This document shows positions 63,584-64,000 of a stretch of DNA of 64,000 nucleotides, one piece after another. The notes under the pieces were generated by a model. The model ran no database searches. It worked only from the letters and a program-made list of their open reading frames with translations, and was not told the origin of the DNA. The stretch lies in NCBI RefSeq assembly GCF_004117055.1, contig NZ_CP026363.1, forward strand, positions 1-64,000, read 5' to 3'. The number at the start of each line of letters is the position of its first letter. Position 1 is the first letter of the stretch. The DNA is from Brevibacillus agri. GTDB taxonomy: Bacteria; Bacillota; Bacilli; Brevibacillales; Brevibacillaceae. The position numbers were made by a program, and so were the translations under genes.

Positions 63584-64000
63584 CTATGCCTTGCTTCCTC
63601 CTTGCATGACCGGAGACATCGGCGGATACAGCGCCTGCAAAATCTCCATGAAGTGCTTCGCAGGCTCGCTGATCCCGGCTTTGGGCACGAGCAGGTAGGA
63701 GGCGACCTTTGGCAACACAAGTCCCGGCGTAGGCAGCTCGATAAAGCGATTTTCGAACAAATCCCGGCTCACGGCCGAACGTGGCAAAAAAGAGACGCCA
63801 AGCCCGTCTTCAATGAAGCGTTTGGTAATGTCCACCTGCGAGACAGCCATCGTGCGCAAGGCCAGCCCTCTCTGGCGCAAAAGCAGCAGCAGCTCGTCCC
63901 AGTAGCCCGGGTGATTGTGGGTCAGCAAACGGTTGGACTGCACCTCCTGCTCCCAATCGGGCAGCGGTGCGTCTATGTCCCCGCCGCTGTGCGGTACCGC
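63584..64000 (-). CDS. LysR-family regulator, C-terminal part (runs off the right edge)
   Basis: About 138 residues of the effector-binding domain: NRLLTHNHPGYWDELLLLLR, AVSQVDITKRFIEDGLGVSF, LPRSAVSRDLFENRFIELPT, ending SPVMQGGSKA. The frame stays open to the window edge (VPHSGGDIDAPLPDWEQEVQ), so the DNA-binding domain lies outside. It is on the same strand as, and upstream of, citrate synthase, and may control it. Confidence 0.85.
   Translation of the reverse strand, partial: AVPHSGGDIDAPLPDWEQEVQSNRLLTHNHPGYWDELLLLLRQRGLALRTMAVSQVDITKRFIEDGLGVSFLPRSAVSRDLFENRFIELPTPGLVLPKVASYLLVPKAGISEPAKHFMEILQALYPPMSPVMQGGSKA

Overview
The window looks like chromosome from a spore-forming, moderately GC-rich Gram-positive of the Brevibacillus/Bacillales type. 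It carries sporulation and germination genes (gamma-type SASP, GerMN lipoprotein, YdcC-like lipoprotein, SpoVIF-like protein), a Bacillus-like acpS-ydcC-alr-ndoAI-ndoA neighbourhood, two SAM-I (S-box) riboswitches, RNase J, a bacilliredoxin and many lipoproteins behind GGAGG-type ribosome binding sites. The species assignment is inference; no rRNA or tRNA gene was seen.

Layout. (1) 1-9.4 kb: the acpS-ydcC-alr-ndoAI-ndoA cluster on the minus strand, interrupted by an 858-bp IS5/IS427-type element, a PH-like membrane protein and a secreted protein built of three near-identical ~100-residue repeats. It is flanked by two same-orientation, decayed IS91-type copies that each abut a terminator T-tract. 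(2) 9.4-14 kb: ArsR regulator, an operon of a 4-TM protein, a gluconate-dehydrogenase-subunit-3-like protein and a GMC oxidoreductase, then an ArsB-type pump. Nearly every gene from 0.6 to 14 kb carries a one-base indel, including the normally essential acpS and alr, so sequence error is the first explanation. (3) 14-21 kb: pstSCAB plus a second pstB, with a chemoreceptor between the two pstB genes; a clear Pho box precedes pstS. (4) 21-24 kb: GerMN lipoprotein, a cell-wall amidase and two small probable sporulation proteins. (5) 24-33 kb: four paralogous oligopeptide-binding proteins with no permease or ATPase, interrupted by an AraC regulator and a divergent SRPBCC protein.

(6) 33-36 kb: metNIQ methionine importer under an S-box. 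(7) 36-44 kb: a frameshifted unknown gene, an LCP wall-polymer ligase, broken MFS/SDR remnants, aldo/keto reductase, bacilliredoxin, RNase J, membrane proteins, Sco and rhodanese. (8) 44-46 kb: a second S-box and O-acetylhomoserine sulfhydrylase. (9) 46-56 kb: two transporter operons, each led by a large protein with a C-terminal ArsR-type domain (one with an MFS exporter, one with a three-gene ABC-2 exporter), flanking a MoxR-DUF58-DUF4129 operon. (10) 56-64 kb: small membrane protein, a holin-like type I toxin, a HAD gene fragment, MocR-type regulator, a truncated MFS pump with its TetR regulator and operator, an Old Yellow Enzyme, citrate synthase and a partial LysR regulator.

Functional themes are phosphate scavenging (Pst, chemoreceptor), methionine/sulfur uptake and synthesis under SAM control, peptide uptake, wall biology and sporulation, and several regulator-exporter pairs. 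The features most worth following up are the triplicated secreted repeat protein, the orphan peptide-binding array including one copy without its lipobox cysteine, the paired ArsR-type/exporter operons sharing an operator-like word, and the operator-like junction at the truncated MFS gene.
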